From NCBI GenBank assembly GCA_021401465.1, contig JADDMT010000004.1, positions 62,001 to 126,000 of the forward strand: a stretch of 64,000 nucleotides of DNA. The letters are read 5' to 3'. This document shows, one piece after another, positions 1 to 9,423 of this stretch (position 1 is the stretch's first letter; every line of letters starts with the position of its first letter). A program made the position numbers and the translations under genes. The notes under the pieces are model-generated. The model was not told the origin of the DNA. It saw nothing but the letters and a program-made list of their open reading frames with translations, and made no database searches. The DNA comes from Teratosphaeria epicoccoides. Taxonomy: Eukaryota > Ascomycota > Dothideomycetes > Mycosphaerellales > Teratosphaeriaceae.

Positions 1-1153
1 CAAGGTGAGCGGAGGCTAGTGGCTGTCATCTAAAGAGGTTGCAACTGAGCTTCGTCTTGGAAACGGTGATGGATGCCGGCGATGGTGCAAAGGGTTGCGC
101 TGGTGGTACTTGTGGTGATTCGAGCGCCTGCATCTTCTGTTTCGTCGAGGCTGTGATGGCTGGACCTGGGTCGTTTGGGGCACGGCATGGATGGATGTGG
201 TGAGGGAAATGAGGCGTGCAAAATCATATGTCCCTAGCGCTGATGTCGATAGCGTTGCTGGGTTCAACGCCGTCCTCTTAAGCATGCCGCTCAAGCGCTC
301 TCGCGACATGCGAGCAGGGAAAGAAGAGCAAGAACCGAAATCGTGCGCCAACAAACACCATAATCTATGCTCTACCAAGCAGTGGCAGATCAAGTACGAT
401 AGCAGTGTTCCGGCGCTTGAGAGCAATTGTCTCCCATTACAGCCATGGAAGGAGTCTAGCAGTCAACTACCGCACCTGCACCTGCACCGGTACTTCTCAC
501 CGACATACGGAGCCCAGTGCTATGCTCAAACAGCATGCGAAATGCCTGTTCCATTCCTCTGCTGACTCGACTGTCGTCACTAGAAGCTCGCATACGGCGT
601 GCTGCTGCTAAGAATGTCATTGTCTGCTCCAGACCTGCCAGTACGATTTGTATGTCGACAATCTGGCAAGGCATCACGCCCCTCGGATGGTCGTGTTGAC
701 TGTTATTACGGCCCGCGATGTTCTCCCTGCGTATAGACCCGGTTTTGGTTTAACTTGCGTTCGACGAGGTATCGGTTCTTGGCAGGGGCGGCGTGGGTCT
801 GGATTAGCGGCGTATCAGATCACCGACGGGTGTGGTGCATGCTCACCTGGGCGGCATTGCGAATACGTGGATCAATGGTATGGCGATTCCACTTTCGGTG
901 ATGTCCCGACGTGTCTGGTTCTGCGTGTCTCTGGGTTGGCGGTGTCTGGTTGTAACACAAGGGCTGCGCTCCGAAAACAAATATCTCGATGGGGAATCTC
1001 GTGAGTTGACGGTCCCACGACACGGCGCGAAACCTGGATCATTGGCGACAATGCTATGGGTGCTGCCACCTTTCTATTCCCTAGAACCACACCACAATCT
1101 GTTCCTGGACGTTCCCCTCTTTCTTGCCTCCACGGACCAACCAGCTACCGCGA
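1..1153. other. Gene-poor stretch at window start
   Basis: Short overlapping open frames occur on both strands. None has a recognisable domain, a signal peptide or a convincing splice pattern. A gene could be cut by the left edge, but nothing here supports one. Confidence 0.4.
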
Positions 1154-1478
1154 TCAACTGCAATTCGCCTTGAGCGTCCTCCCATCCCACTGCGCCCATG
1201 GGTAACACCCGTTGTACTGCGTGTTGCAGGGATTCTTGGGATGGCATGCGACGTATGAGGAAGCCTGGAACCGTTGCTCGGCGGGCACGGTCAGGTCTTG
1301 ACATGCTCCATTAGCTAAAGCTACTGTCAGGATCGCGTCTTGCGTGTGGTATGAAGGGTCATTCATAGGACATACGATTACCGTCGAAACTTACACGGCT
1401 GCACTGCCACCAGCCCTGGTCCTGAGCGGAGGCCTGCAGGGCGAAGATGGGTATCAGCGGCAGGAGGATGAGCTTCAT
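1154..1478 (-). CDS. Small secreted cysteine-rich protein, two exons (candidate effector)
   Basis: The gene is too short and too split to show as one open frame. The ATG at 1478 opens a clear signal peptide (MKLILLPLIPIFALQASAQ), followed by a mature start DQGWWQC. Exon 1 ends near 1395-1397 and the last exon ends at the stop at 1154. Two splice models fit. The first uses donor GTGTAA after 1397 and acceptor TTTAG before 1314, with a CTGAC branch site just upstream; it gives about 80 residues with six mature cysteines. The second uses the stronger GTAAGT donor after 1395 and a poor CCGAG acceptor before 1276; it gives 68 residues with five cysteines. I prefer the first because an even cysteine number suits disulfide pairing. 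The last exon contains CHPKNPCNTQYNGCYPW and ends NCS. No known family is recognised. Secretion is well supported; an effector role is inference. Confidence 0.6.
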
Positions 1479-1586
1479 GATAGACCAAGAGAAGAGTAAG
1501 CTGTCGTGGTGGCTGTGTTGGGCTGCAGCTGTGTAGTCCTGAAAGATTATGTTGGTGTGGAGTCGGAAGCTGAGGAGACATGACTG

Positions 1587-1597
1587 CTAATATAAGA
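1587..1597 (-). promoter_or_regulatory. TATA-like element upstream of the secreted-protein gene
   Basis: On the minus strand CTTATATTAG lies about 110 bp upstream of the ATG at 1478. That spacing is usual for a TATA box with a short 5' UTR. The match is by eye only. Confidence 0.3.
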
Positions 1598-1750
1598 ATG
1601 TGTCATGGTGGCTAGGTTAGACGCCAAGATACAAAGACACTAAGGGAGCGCCAGATCGGTCGCCCATTGTCCAGTCTGCTCGCCGCGTGTGGCATGCCCG
1701 ACCGAGCGGTCTCTGAGTGCCTCATAGTGGACTGAGCAGCTGCTCGATCC

Positions 1751-2562
1751 TCACGTTAGCCGCCTCGCTGAAGCCTCCATACTCTGCCAAGCGACCGCCA
1801 ACACATTCGGAGACATGTGCACGCTCCGTTTGGCCGTCAATGAGAAGCCAGGACCATCCCATCCCATGTTCTCAAGCAGAATGGGTATCACACATCGCCA
1901 TCCGGGCCGAATTGGATGCCAGCACTCACCGCGCACTTTCCCGAAGCCAAGCTCTTGGAATTTCTCGTACCACATACTGGAAGATTTTCATCTGTCAGCA
2001 GAGGACCCACGAGACGATGAGCAGCGAAATCCTGGGCCTACGGGGTTATGTGCGACCATCTCATATCATACTTAACATGCGCGAGCACGCCGTCGTGATG
2101 CACATCTCCAGAACCAGGCGTGATCCATCCCATCAACCGATCCCAGTTGACGCGCTCGTGCCGATTGTACCAGTTTGCGACAGGCGAGTACAGCTCATTC
2201 TGCCAATACATGATGAGAGACGTTGTGTTGGCTTGGCCAATTACTGCGAGTTTGACCTATTTAAGCCAGTGGTCCGTGTAACCGCAGTTGTCTCACCAAT
2301 TTGGTTGTCGAGACGATCGAGTCCGTGTTTCACGGGTGAAAGAAGCGCTGGATGTGTTTCTATATGTATGCCAGCCGAAGGGGACGGGCAGGGGTACTTG
2401 GGTGGGCGTTTGCACCAGACGTTGGAATCGATGGCACACCGTCGTGAGGGCCACGTAGCTCCCATCGGGAAGCCTGATGCTTTCTTCCTCACGCCCGAGC
2501 TCGCGCATCTCGCCAGCTGGCTCGTCCATAGTTGTGGCTAGCAGTCGAAGACAGACGTCCAT
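1751..2562 (-). pseudogene. UstYa-like (DUF3328) gene remnant
   Basis: UstYa-family proteins are membrane-anchored oxidases of fungal secondary metabolism, marked by paired HxxHC motifs and a late HxCxNWD-like motif. The minus strand here keeps the family skeleton in pieces. MRELGREEESIRLPDGSYVA (about 2535-2445) resembles the lead-in to the first motif, but the motif reads CHRFQRL. A second piece reads VKHGLDRLDN where HC is expected. A third, about 2110-2240, has YWQNELYSPVANWYNRHER followed by VNWDRL. Pieces sit in different frames; a GTGAGA...ATAG intron near 2305-2260 does not join them cleanly. A plausible intron about 2047-1977 leads into a tail starting MWYEKFQELGFGKV. The histidine-cysteine pairs are lost in all three motifs, so a functional enzyme is unlikely. 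The family assignment rests on motif resemblance and is tentative. Confidence 0.4.
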
Positions 2563-4492
2563 TGACGGCGTGGGGGATGAACCAGATCATGTCCGGCCCG
2601 ACGAAGTACCCTGGACCATTGCACTCATTTTTGTGGCTTCATATAATACGAGGCCCCCACGCAATGTGATCGCTTGCCGCAGCTCTTATGCATCAGTTGT
2701 GCTGTCGTACGGACTGTTTTACGAAGATCAACAGCTTGCTCACTCGGCAGGGAGCGTTTTACAAAGCGCCTCGAGACTGCCTCATCGTACGCCGTCATGG
2801 CCCAGGTGACAGCAGTGACTATGGCATCATACGGACTAATCGAAACAGAGAAAACCGCAGCGCTCAGCTTCTCAGAAAGTGGACGGTACTTTGCAAAGGT
2901 GGCAGAGCCCAGGAGTGCATTTCTTCGCCATATTCTGGGCTAGACCGGCGATCTCCTCCAACAAGCTGATCAAGTGCACGTCCTCCTCCGTTCACTACAC
3001 TATCTGAGAGGAGACCCACGAAGCGTTGGTCTCAACTCGCGCAGGACAGGGCTGGAGAGGGGCAGAATGGATTGATGATGAAACCCAGCAATGAAGGGAG
3101 CACAAGTCAGTTACGCACGAGAGCCTGCACTCAGCTCCGCGCGCCATCATTTCCGGGGTGGTCGGGACCTTCGTGAAGGTCTCACCTACTCTTCTTGAGC
3201 GGCCATATAATGGGGGGAATACAGCTCCGGTGACACCACATGTACCAAGCTCCATACAGAGTACGCTGATATTCCTGTGCCGCGATCGACTTCTGGCCAA
3301 TAGCTTTTACGCCACTCGGGCTCCCAAGTTTGTCCAATTCACGCGCAGACCACGAGAACCACTTCAGCTCATGGTCGTCATGCCGATTCAACCGCAGACC
3401 GCCTTTGGTACCGAGAACCACCTCAGCTCATGGTCGTCATGCAGAACCGCGGGATGATCTCAAACACCACCCCAAACAGAGCCTTCCACGTCCATACGTA
3501 GCAAGCTACCTCCCTTGTCATCCTCGTGGAGCAAGTTGATGGATTGATGCATTTGATCAGTCCGAAGCACTTACTTCATACGGGTCCTAAGCAAAACTTG
3601 GTAGGGGTCCCCCTGATTCTGGAAGGTAGTGCAGCAAGCTTCTAGAAGATCGTAGTTCGGAAACGGATGCAAGCTGCTTTCGACCATGAGACCAATTGGT
3701 CAAAAGGTAATCTACGCCGCGGCTCAGAAGACCGTCAAAGCGTGTCTACTTCGGAGGACTCTCCCTATAGAAACCTTGGTCAAAGCTGCACCTCAGACGT
3801 CAGTGGCATGACGTTCTTGAGGTCGCGGCCATGCTTGAGAGTCGTTCGACAGCTCTGTCGAAGCGGAGTACATCCATAATGCAGGGTTCTTTCTCACCTA
3901 CATTTTCATGGCCAATGCACGCAGGACGGACTGCACGGCACCGGCCAGGGAGCTGTAGTCAACGAGGCTGCGGTGGTCGCGTCGACATTAAGGAGCGACG
4001 TCTGTCCATTCTTTGGTGATTCCGACATTTTCAGCGATGAATCGTTTGAGATCAAGACAGAAAGCCAAGAACATCAAAGATCTCGACGCACGTCTGATCA
4101 TGTGATGCCACATGGCTTACGTAGCGTAAATTGCATAGTCGGCCTCGCAAACAGCGTTCAGCTGGCTATTACTGCATGTATCTGCGCGCGGCTGATGCTG
4201 GCATTATTCCGACTGAGCATACAATCGGGCGGAAAAGCCATTTAGGCGAAGGATGAATCCAGTACTCATGAGCGCAGATAATGTCTTCGACAGCACTTTT
4301 GTTGATGATCCCATTGGACATACCACTACAAATCACTGCTAATCTACGCACCCATTGACCCCACCGCTCGCTCGAGCAATGCATCAAGCGACTGAGACTG
4401 CTTTTCTCTGCCACCCATCTAATGCTACACTGTCATCATCAAAAAGACTCTCCTTCATGCAAGACCCTCCACAATGCTTCATCCTAATTCGC
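2563..4492. other. Long intergenic stretch
   Basis: No gene can be supported in these 1.9 kb. Open frames are short and lack domain features. One imperfect direct repeat (3353-3442) is listed separately. Poly-A and 3' UTR signals of the convergent PMT4 gene would fall near the right end. Confidence 0.45.
3353..3442. repeat. 31-bp imperfect direct repeat, 59-bp period
   Basis: Positions 3353-3383 and 3412-3442 carry the same 31-base sequence, with one mismatch (TTCAGC against CTCAGC). Both copies contain CTCATGGTCGTCATGC. This looks like a local duplication in non-coding DNA. Confidence 0.8.
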
Positions 4493-6954
4493 TTATTTCG
4501 CAAAGTGCAAGTCATAATTCAACCACTTCCTCGCATTCACCTCCGCCACACTCAGCCCTGGCTTGCCATACGTCAACGGCGCAAAGAAGAAGAACGCCCA
4601 TACCAACACGGCAATGATGATGCCGCTTGCGGCCCACGTCGGCAGCAAGCTCTGGCCCGCGATTCGCTCGCGGATGGGCTTGCTTCTCGCCTTGCCGGTC
4701 TGCTGCGCTTGAGCCTTCGTCGAGCCCTTCTTGATCTCCTGGAGCTGCGCGTCGGCAAGTGCGGAAACGTCTGTCGGCTCTATATTAAAGATGAACTCGA
4801 CGACGGCGCCGGCCACCAGGGCCGAGGCGAGATGCGCGGGTAGGTAGTGGTGCAGGAAGAGTTGACGGCCCATGATAAAGAATGGGAGGTAATGTGCGCC
4901 CCAAACAAGGAAGAAGAATCCTGTGCTGTTGTACAGGCGGGAACGGGTGCCTAGATCACAAGCATTAGTAAGGCGGGCGCATATCATGATGGGATAAGAC
5001 TTACGAAGATCAAGTGCGTCAACGCCACGCCTCATCGAGACCTGATCAGCAAGCAGAATACCGGCAAAGACCGCCAGAATGGAGCTAGCGAACCACCATC
5101 CAATGGGATTGCCTAGGAAATAGATCTGCTGCTTCGTGTCATTCTCAGTCCAGAAACTGACACCCCTGAGCAGAAAGGGCCACTGGATCGGAAACGAGGC
5201 GTATGGGTGACTCGACGTCAGTGCATTGTTGTGGAAGAACATAGCTCGCTGGAGCTCGAGATACTTCTTGATAAACGGCATACTCTTCGGCTTCTTCAGT
5301 TCTTTGATCAAACGCGGGCTTTCTGCTGGTATGCCTGGCACTTCCTCGACGTACCACACGTTAGAAGACTGTTGCAAGTTTTTGTTGCCGTTGATCTCGG
5401 CCTGCTTGTAACCCCAGTCTGGAAGGGCCGGGAGTGTAGGGTGAGTCCACATCGCCACCTTGGTGGACACATGGACGAGCTTGAAGTGCGAAGCCATGGT
5501 CTTGAACTCTTGCCCAGGCTTACCATGCTCAAAGCGAAGCTCGAACAACGTATCGTTGAAACGAGAACCATTCGCATCATCGTCTGATACAGTCGTGAAC
5601 TCCTCGTTGGTAGGCATTGATGGCGATGCAACGTCATGCGTCAAAAGCCACGTGTTCGTCACCAGATGCCTGAATCGAATGATATCGCCATTCTTAACAT
5701 GACGTCCAATTGTTGTCTCTCCATCTGCCGGAACAATCTGCCACAGATTGTTGGTGTCATTGTGCGGGTACCCGGTGACTTGCTGACCCTGAGACGAGAC
5801 ACGGCCGTCGTCGTAGCGGAGTGGGTACTTGTCAGGATGCGAGTGCAGGTAAACCTTCGTCTCTTTGTGCCTCATCGCAATGTTATCGAAGTAGTCGATC
5901 CCAACAGCCTGCTGGGTCATCAAGTTGTCAGACAGCGTCTCCTGGAACTCTGGAGTCATGAAGTCGTCTCCTGGTCCAGATCTCGTCAGAATAGCGAAGT
6001 GCACCTGGAACCAGAAAAGGTACATCAAGAATGGGACCACAATGAATCCGATCACTCTCGCACCCAAATGCTTCCCAAATGCGACCATCGTCAACGGCCC
6101 TTGCTTACGATTGATGTCCAGCAGATCCCACAAATCAATGATAACCGGGACACCAATCGAGAAGAACGTGAATGCTCCGACGTACTTTGTACTGATAACG
6201 CACGACATGCTAATACCCGTCAAGAGCAGCCACTTCCACCACTTTCTCCCGAACGGCTCATGCCTGAGCTTATAGAACCGGATGTAGCAAAGAATGCTCA
6301 ACGCCATAAACAGGACAAGCGTCGCATCCAGCAATATCAACCGTGTCTGCCCAATGTGCGCGTTGTCGAACAGCACTAAGCTGGCTGCGACAATGCAGGC
6401 CGGGAGAGAGTATCCAGATTCCCACATGATCCAGAAGACGGTCGACACAGTCAGCGAGCCCATGAGGGCAGGCATCGAGCGGTAGGCAGTGTAGGGCACT
6501 TTGTTCGCGATATACGAGTCGCCGATGTTCTCGAACAGGAACGCGCCATCGTAGCCCACAAGCCATCCAGCAAATGCAAAGAGCAGCTTCCCAAAGGGCG
6601 GGTGGACATCGAAGAAGTACGATCGCTGGAGGTAGTAGGACGCAAACTAATCGAGCGACCCCGTCAACATCGCGTCTGCCATATGCATTGGGCCTCACCT
6701 CTCACCTTGCCGAAATGCACCTCGTCGAACACGACCTGGTTCGGATGCGTTATGCCCCAGAACCTGGTCAAGAACGCCAGGACCGTGATGACGGCTAACG
6801 CCAACTTGTAATCCCACTCGCTCTCCACCGTCTCTTTCGCGCCCTGCTTGACTTGCTCGAAACTCTGTTTGACATCTCCATTGACAAGGCCATTAGCGAC
6901 GGGCGTGGTCCCACGCTTTCCTCGTTGCTTCGCGCCCTGAGGAGTCGACGACAT
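4493..6954 (-). CDS. PMT4: Protein O-mannosyltransferase, PMT4 family
   Basis: This ER membrane enzyme transfers mannose from dolichyl-phosphate mannose to Ser/Thr of secretory proteins. Three exons are seen: 6706-6954, 5005-6646 and 4493-4950. Introns are 59 nt (6647-6705) and 54 nt (4951-5004, GTAAGT donor, CTAAT branch). The product is about 782 residues, close to yeast Pmt4. Exon 1 ends with the conserved VVFDEVHFGK, and exon 2 continues FASYYLQRSYFFDVHPPFGK, so the join is secure. The luminal part carries MIR-type repeats (YLHSHPDKYP, DDGRVSSQGQQVTGY). The C-terminal half keeps MGRQLFLHHYLPAHLAS and several membrane segments. The PMT4 subfamily is chosen from INGNKN and the LELQRAMFFHNN region; PMT1 or PMT2 is less likely. 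The 54-nt intron has no in-frame stop, so retention would add 18 residues. Confidence 0.92.
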
Positions 6955-7249
6955 TGTGGTGTCGATGCGCTGTCAACTGCCAATGGCTGCGGTAGCCAGC
7001 CACGGTGTTTGATGAAAGAGTTGCACCACGAGAAATCAAGAGCAAATGTTGACACAAAGGGATGAACAATTCATGAATTTGAGTTGAACACTTGGCTCTG
7101 AGCTGTCCCTGTCTGGAAAGTGCAAGACGCGGACGGGAGACGAAGAGACGCGGCAGGGGTCGGCACGTGATTCGGGGAGTACGGAGGTACTTGCAACTGA
7201 AAGGACAGATTTATATATGCAATCGTCCACGACCAATGCGCTGAAGGAC

Positions 7250-8953
7250 TCACGCCTGCTTGCTCTTCCTTTGGCCACCGCCAGCTTTGAACGCAGCTCC
7301 TCTTTTGGCGCTCCTGCTCGTTGGCTTTCCACCTTTCTTCTTCCCACTAAGCTTCAGTCCAGACTTACCGGACTTGCTGCTTGCGCGATGACCTTCGAAC
7401 ACGAATTCTTCTGGTTTCCTGATGCCATTATCAAGCGTTGGCTGGTGTAGCCGCGTGCCTCTCATTTGCGATGCTGCGGCCCGCCCATACATTTTCCCTG
7501 CACGACCCATCTGAGACGCCTCCTCCCTGGTAATTTTGCGTTTGTACCCCGTCGCGGATGGTTTTGGTGCACCCGGCCGACCAGATCCAGGCCTGGCGTT
7601 CTTCTTCATTGCCTTTGCACGACCAACGCGCAGCTTTCGAGGCAGCATCGGCGGGAACTTTTTCTCGTTGTAGAGCAAAGCTGCCTCCACGGCGTTCTCA
7701 CTGCTGAATTGGACGTACGCAATACCCTTGCCGACTCGCGTGGTGCTATCTCGGATCACTCGAACCGACTCAACGGTACCACATCGCCCAAATACTCGCC
7801 ACAGTCCTTCCTCAATGTCAGCAGGCTCCTTGGTTTTCTTCCGCTTTTCGCGACCATCCTCTTCATTTGCGTCTCGGATATTGCTCTCATCGTCTACGAA
7901 GCCCAAGTTGCCAACAAAGACACAGCGTCGATGATCTGTCTTGGCTGGATGGGCGACTTCATCCACACGAAGGTGGCGGTCCAGCACGACAGTGCCGTTC
8001 AGTCGCTTCGCTGCTTCTCGCGAGAGCGTAGTCGATGAATATACTGCATAGGCATTTGTGGACTTTGTTGTCGCTTCCATCACCTCCTTGCGTGCATATG
8101 CAGCTTTCTTCGGCACGGCCGAAGCATAAGGTGTCGAGCGGAACCGCAGACTCTCGAGCTTCTGTTTCGGCCCGCTATCCTTGGTTGGAATGTCTTTGAA
8201 GAAGGTGCTCAGATGCTTGATGAGCTCTCTCCGTGCCGTTTTGGATGATATCGCAGTCGTGGACACATTGCCAAGGAACACTGTTCGCTTGGCCTTCTCC
8301 AGGTCTTCGTCTGCTGCAAGCGCGGTTTCGTGCTTAGGTATGGGCGAAGCAGCAGCCTCAACGTCCTCGTCTTCGCCTTGATCGCCTTGACTCGGAGCAT
8401 GATCGCTCACTGCCTCGCCGTTCTGCGCATTCTCGTCGAAATCGGCGATTTTTCGTCGCTTGTCAGCGCGTCCTGCAGCTGCTCTTTTCGCATCCTTTTC
8501 TTCTTCGCGTGCCAGGCGTTCCAAATAGAGTCCCTCGAGGTCGTCATCATCCTTCCGCTTCCGTTTCCGACGCTTCGCTGGAGCCTTGATATCTTCTGAC
8601 ACCACCTCAGCCTCTAGCACAGCTGACGGGCCCTCGTTCCCATCCTCGTCATTTCTGTTGTTTATTTCGCTGAAGCCGGCGTCTGCTTGCACGTCTTCTT
8701 TGTCGTCTACGTCGACCTCGGACACAGTCGCGTCCCGCTTTTTAGGTATCACCGGAGTCGGCGTCGCGAAAAGTGATGATAGATTCTGGTCCACGATCTT
8801 GTCGTCCGCTAGGAGCGAGAAGACTCTGCTTGTCTGGGATTCATCCACACTCTTGCTCTTCTGGGACTTGTCCTTCTTTTCCTTCTTGTCTGTTTTCGCG
8901 TCTTTCGACCTCCCAGACTTCACTCTCTTCACTTTCGTGTTCTCCTCCGCCAT
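7250..8953 (-). CDS. NOP12: Nucleolar RNA-binding protein Nop12 (two RRMs)
   Basis: Nop12 is a nucleolar factor needed for 25S/5.8S rRNA maturation. The frame is a single exon of 567 residues from the ATG at 8953 (context AACATGG); five further in-frame codons upstream begin with TTG and are not used. The N-terminus is Lys/Ser/Asp-rich with nuclear-localisation-like basic runs (KRRKRKRKDDDD). RRM1 lies about residues 220-335 with RTVFLGNVSTT. RRM2 lies about 343-435 with CVFVGNLGF and GKGIAYVQF. The tail is rich in Gly, Lys and Arg. It is transcribed towards PMT4, with 295 bp between its stop and the PMT4 start, and divergently from DEP1. Confidence 0.9.
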   Translation of the reverse strand: MAEENTKVKRVKSGRSKDAKTDKKEKKDKSQKSKSVDESQTSRVFSLLADDKIVDQNLSSLFATPTPVIPKKRDATVSEVDVDDKEDVQADAGFSEINNRNDEDGNEGPSAVLEAEVVSEDIKAPAKRRKRKRKDDDDLEGLYLERLAREEEKDAKRAAAGRADKRRKIADFDENAQNGEAVSDHAPSQGDQGEDEDVEAAASPIPKHETALAADEDLEKAKRTVFLGNVSTTAISSKTARRELIKHLSTFFKDIPTKDSGPKQKLESLRFRSTPYASAVPKKAAYARKEVMEATTKSTNAYAVYSSTTLSREAAKRLNGTVVLDRHLRVDEVAHPAKTDHRRCVFVGNLGFVDDESNIRDANEEDGREKRKKTKEPADIEEGLWRVFGRCGTVESVRVIRDSTTRVGKGIAYVQFSSENAVEAALLYNEKKFPPMLPRKLRVGRAKAMKKNARPGSGRPGAPKPSATGYKRKITREEASQMGRAGKMYGRAAASQMRGTRLHQPTLDNGIRKPEEFVFEGHRASSKSGKSGLKLSGKKKGGKPTSRSAKRGAAFKAGGGQRKSKQA

Positions 8954-9423
8954 GTTGTGCGATCGCAAGACTTATGTAGGCTAATTGTTCATGCACGTGG
9001 AGCTCCGAGCGTCGGTGAACTTTTTCGAAGAAGCGTTGATCAGATAAGCGACTAGCGTTCTCGGCTGAGCTCAGAGCCGCATGACGGTCGTGGGCACGGT
9101 GCCGCATTATGTGCATCTTCTCGCGCGCCCATACCACTCTGCTGTTACACACAATGCTCCTGCACAGTCGTCACGCTGCATAGCCAGCGTCAGATCTCCG
9201 CTTTCTATTCCTACATGAGAACAAGCTTTTCAACCTAGCATACCCTCTCGCCCTGTTCTTCAGCTGCGCAACGAGCGAGGCTTCCCGACGAGCTGGCGGC
9301 CACCACGAGTGACTGTCCGCAGGGACATTTGGATCGTGGACGCGGGCCTGGCAGCGGCTCATACACGAGGAGGGCGCATATTCGCGGGATCCGCCAGGGA
9401 CACAAGCAGCAGAGAGGGATCTG
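8954..9423. promoter_or_regulatory. Divergent promoter region NOP12 / DEP1
   Basis: A 470-bp gap lies between the two ATGs, which point away from each other. It must hold both promoters. No specific operator was recognised by eye. Confidence 0.5.

Noticed and set aside
1717..2541. 274-codon plus-strand frame
   Set aside because: No signal peptide or domain; the opposite strand carries UstYa-like motifs, so this is probably its complement.
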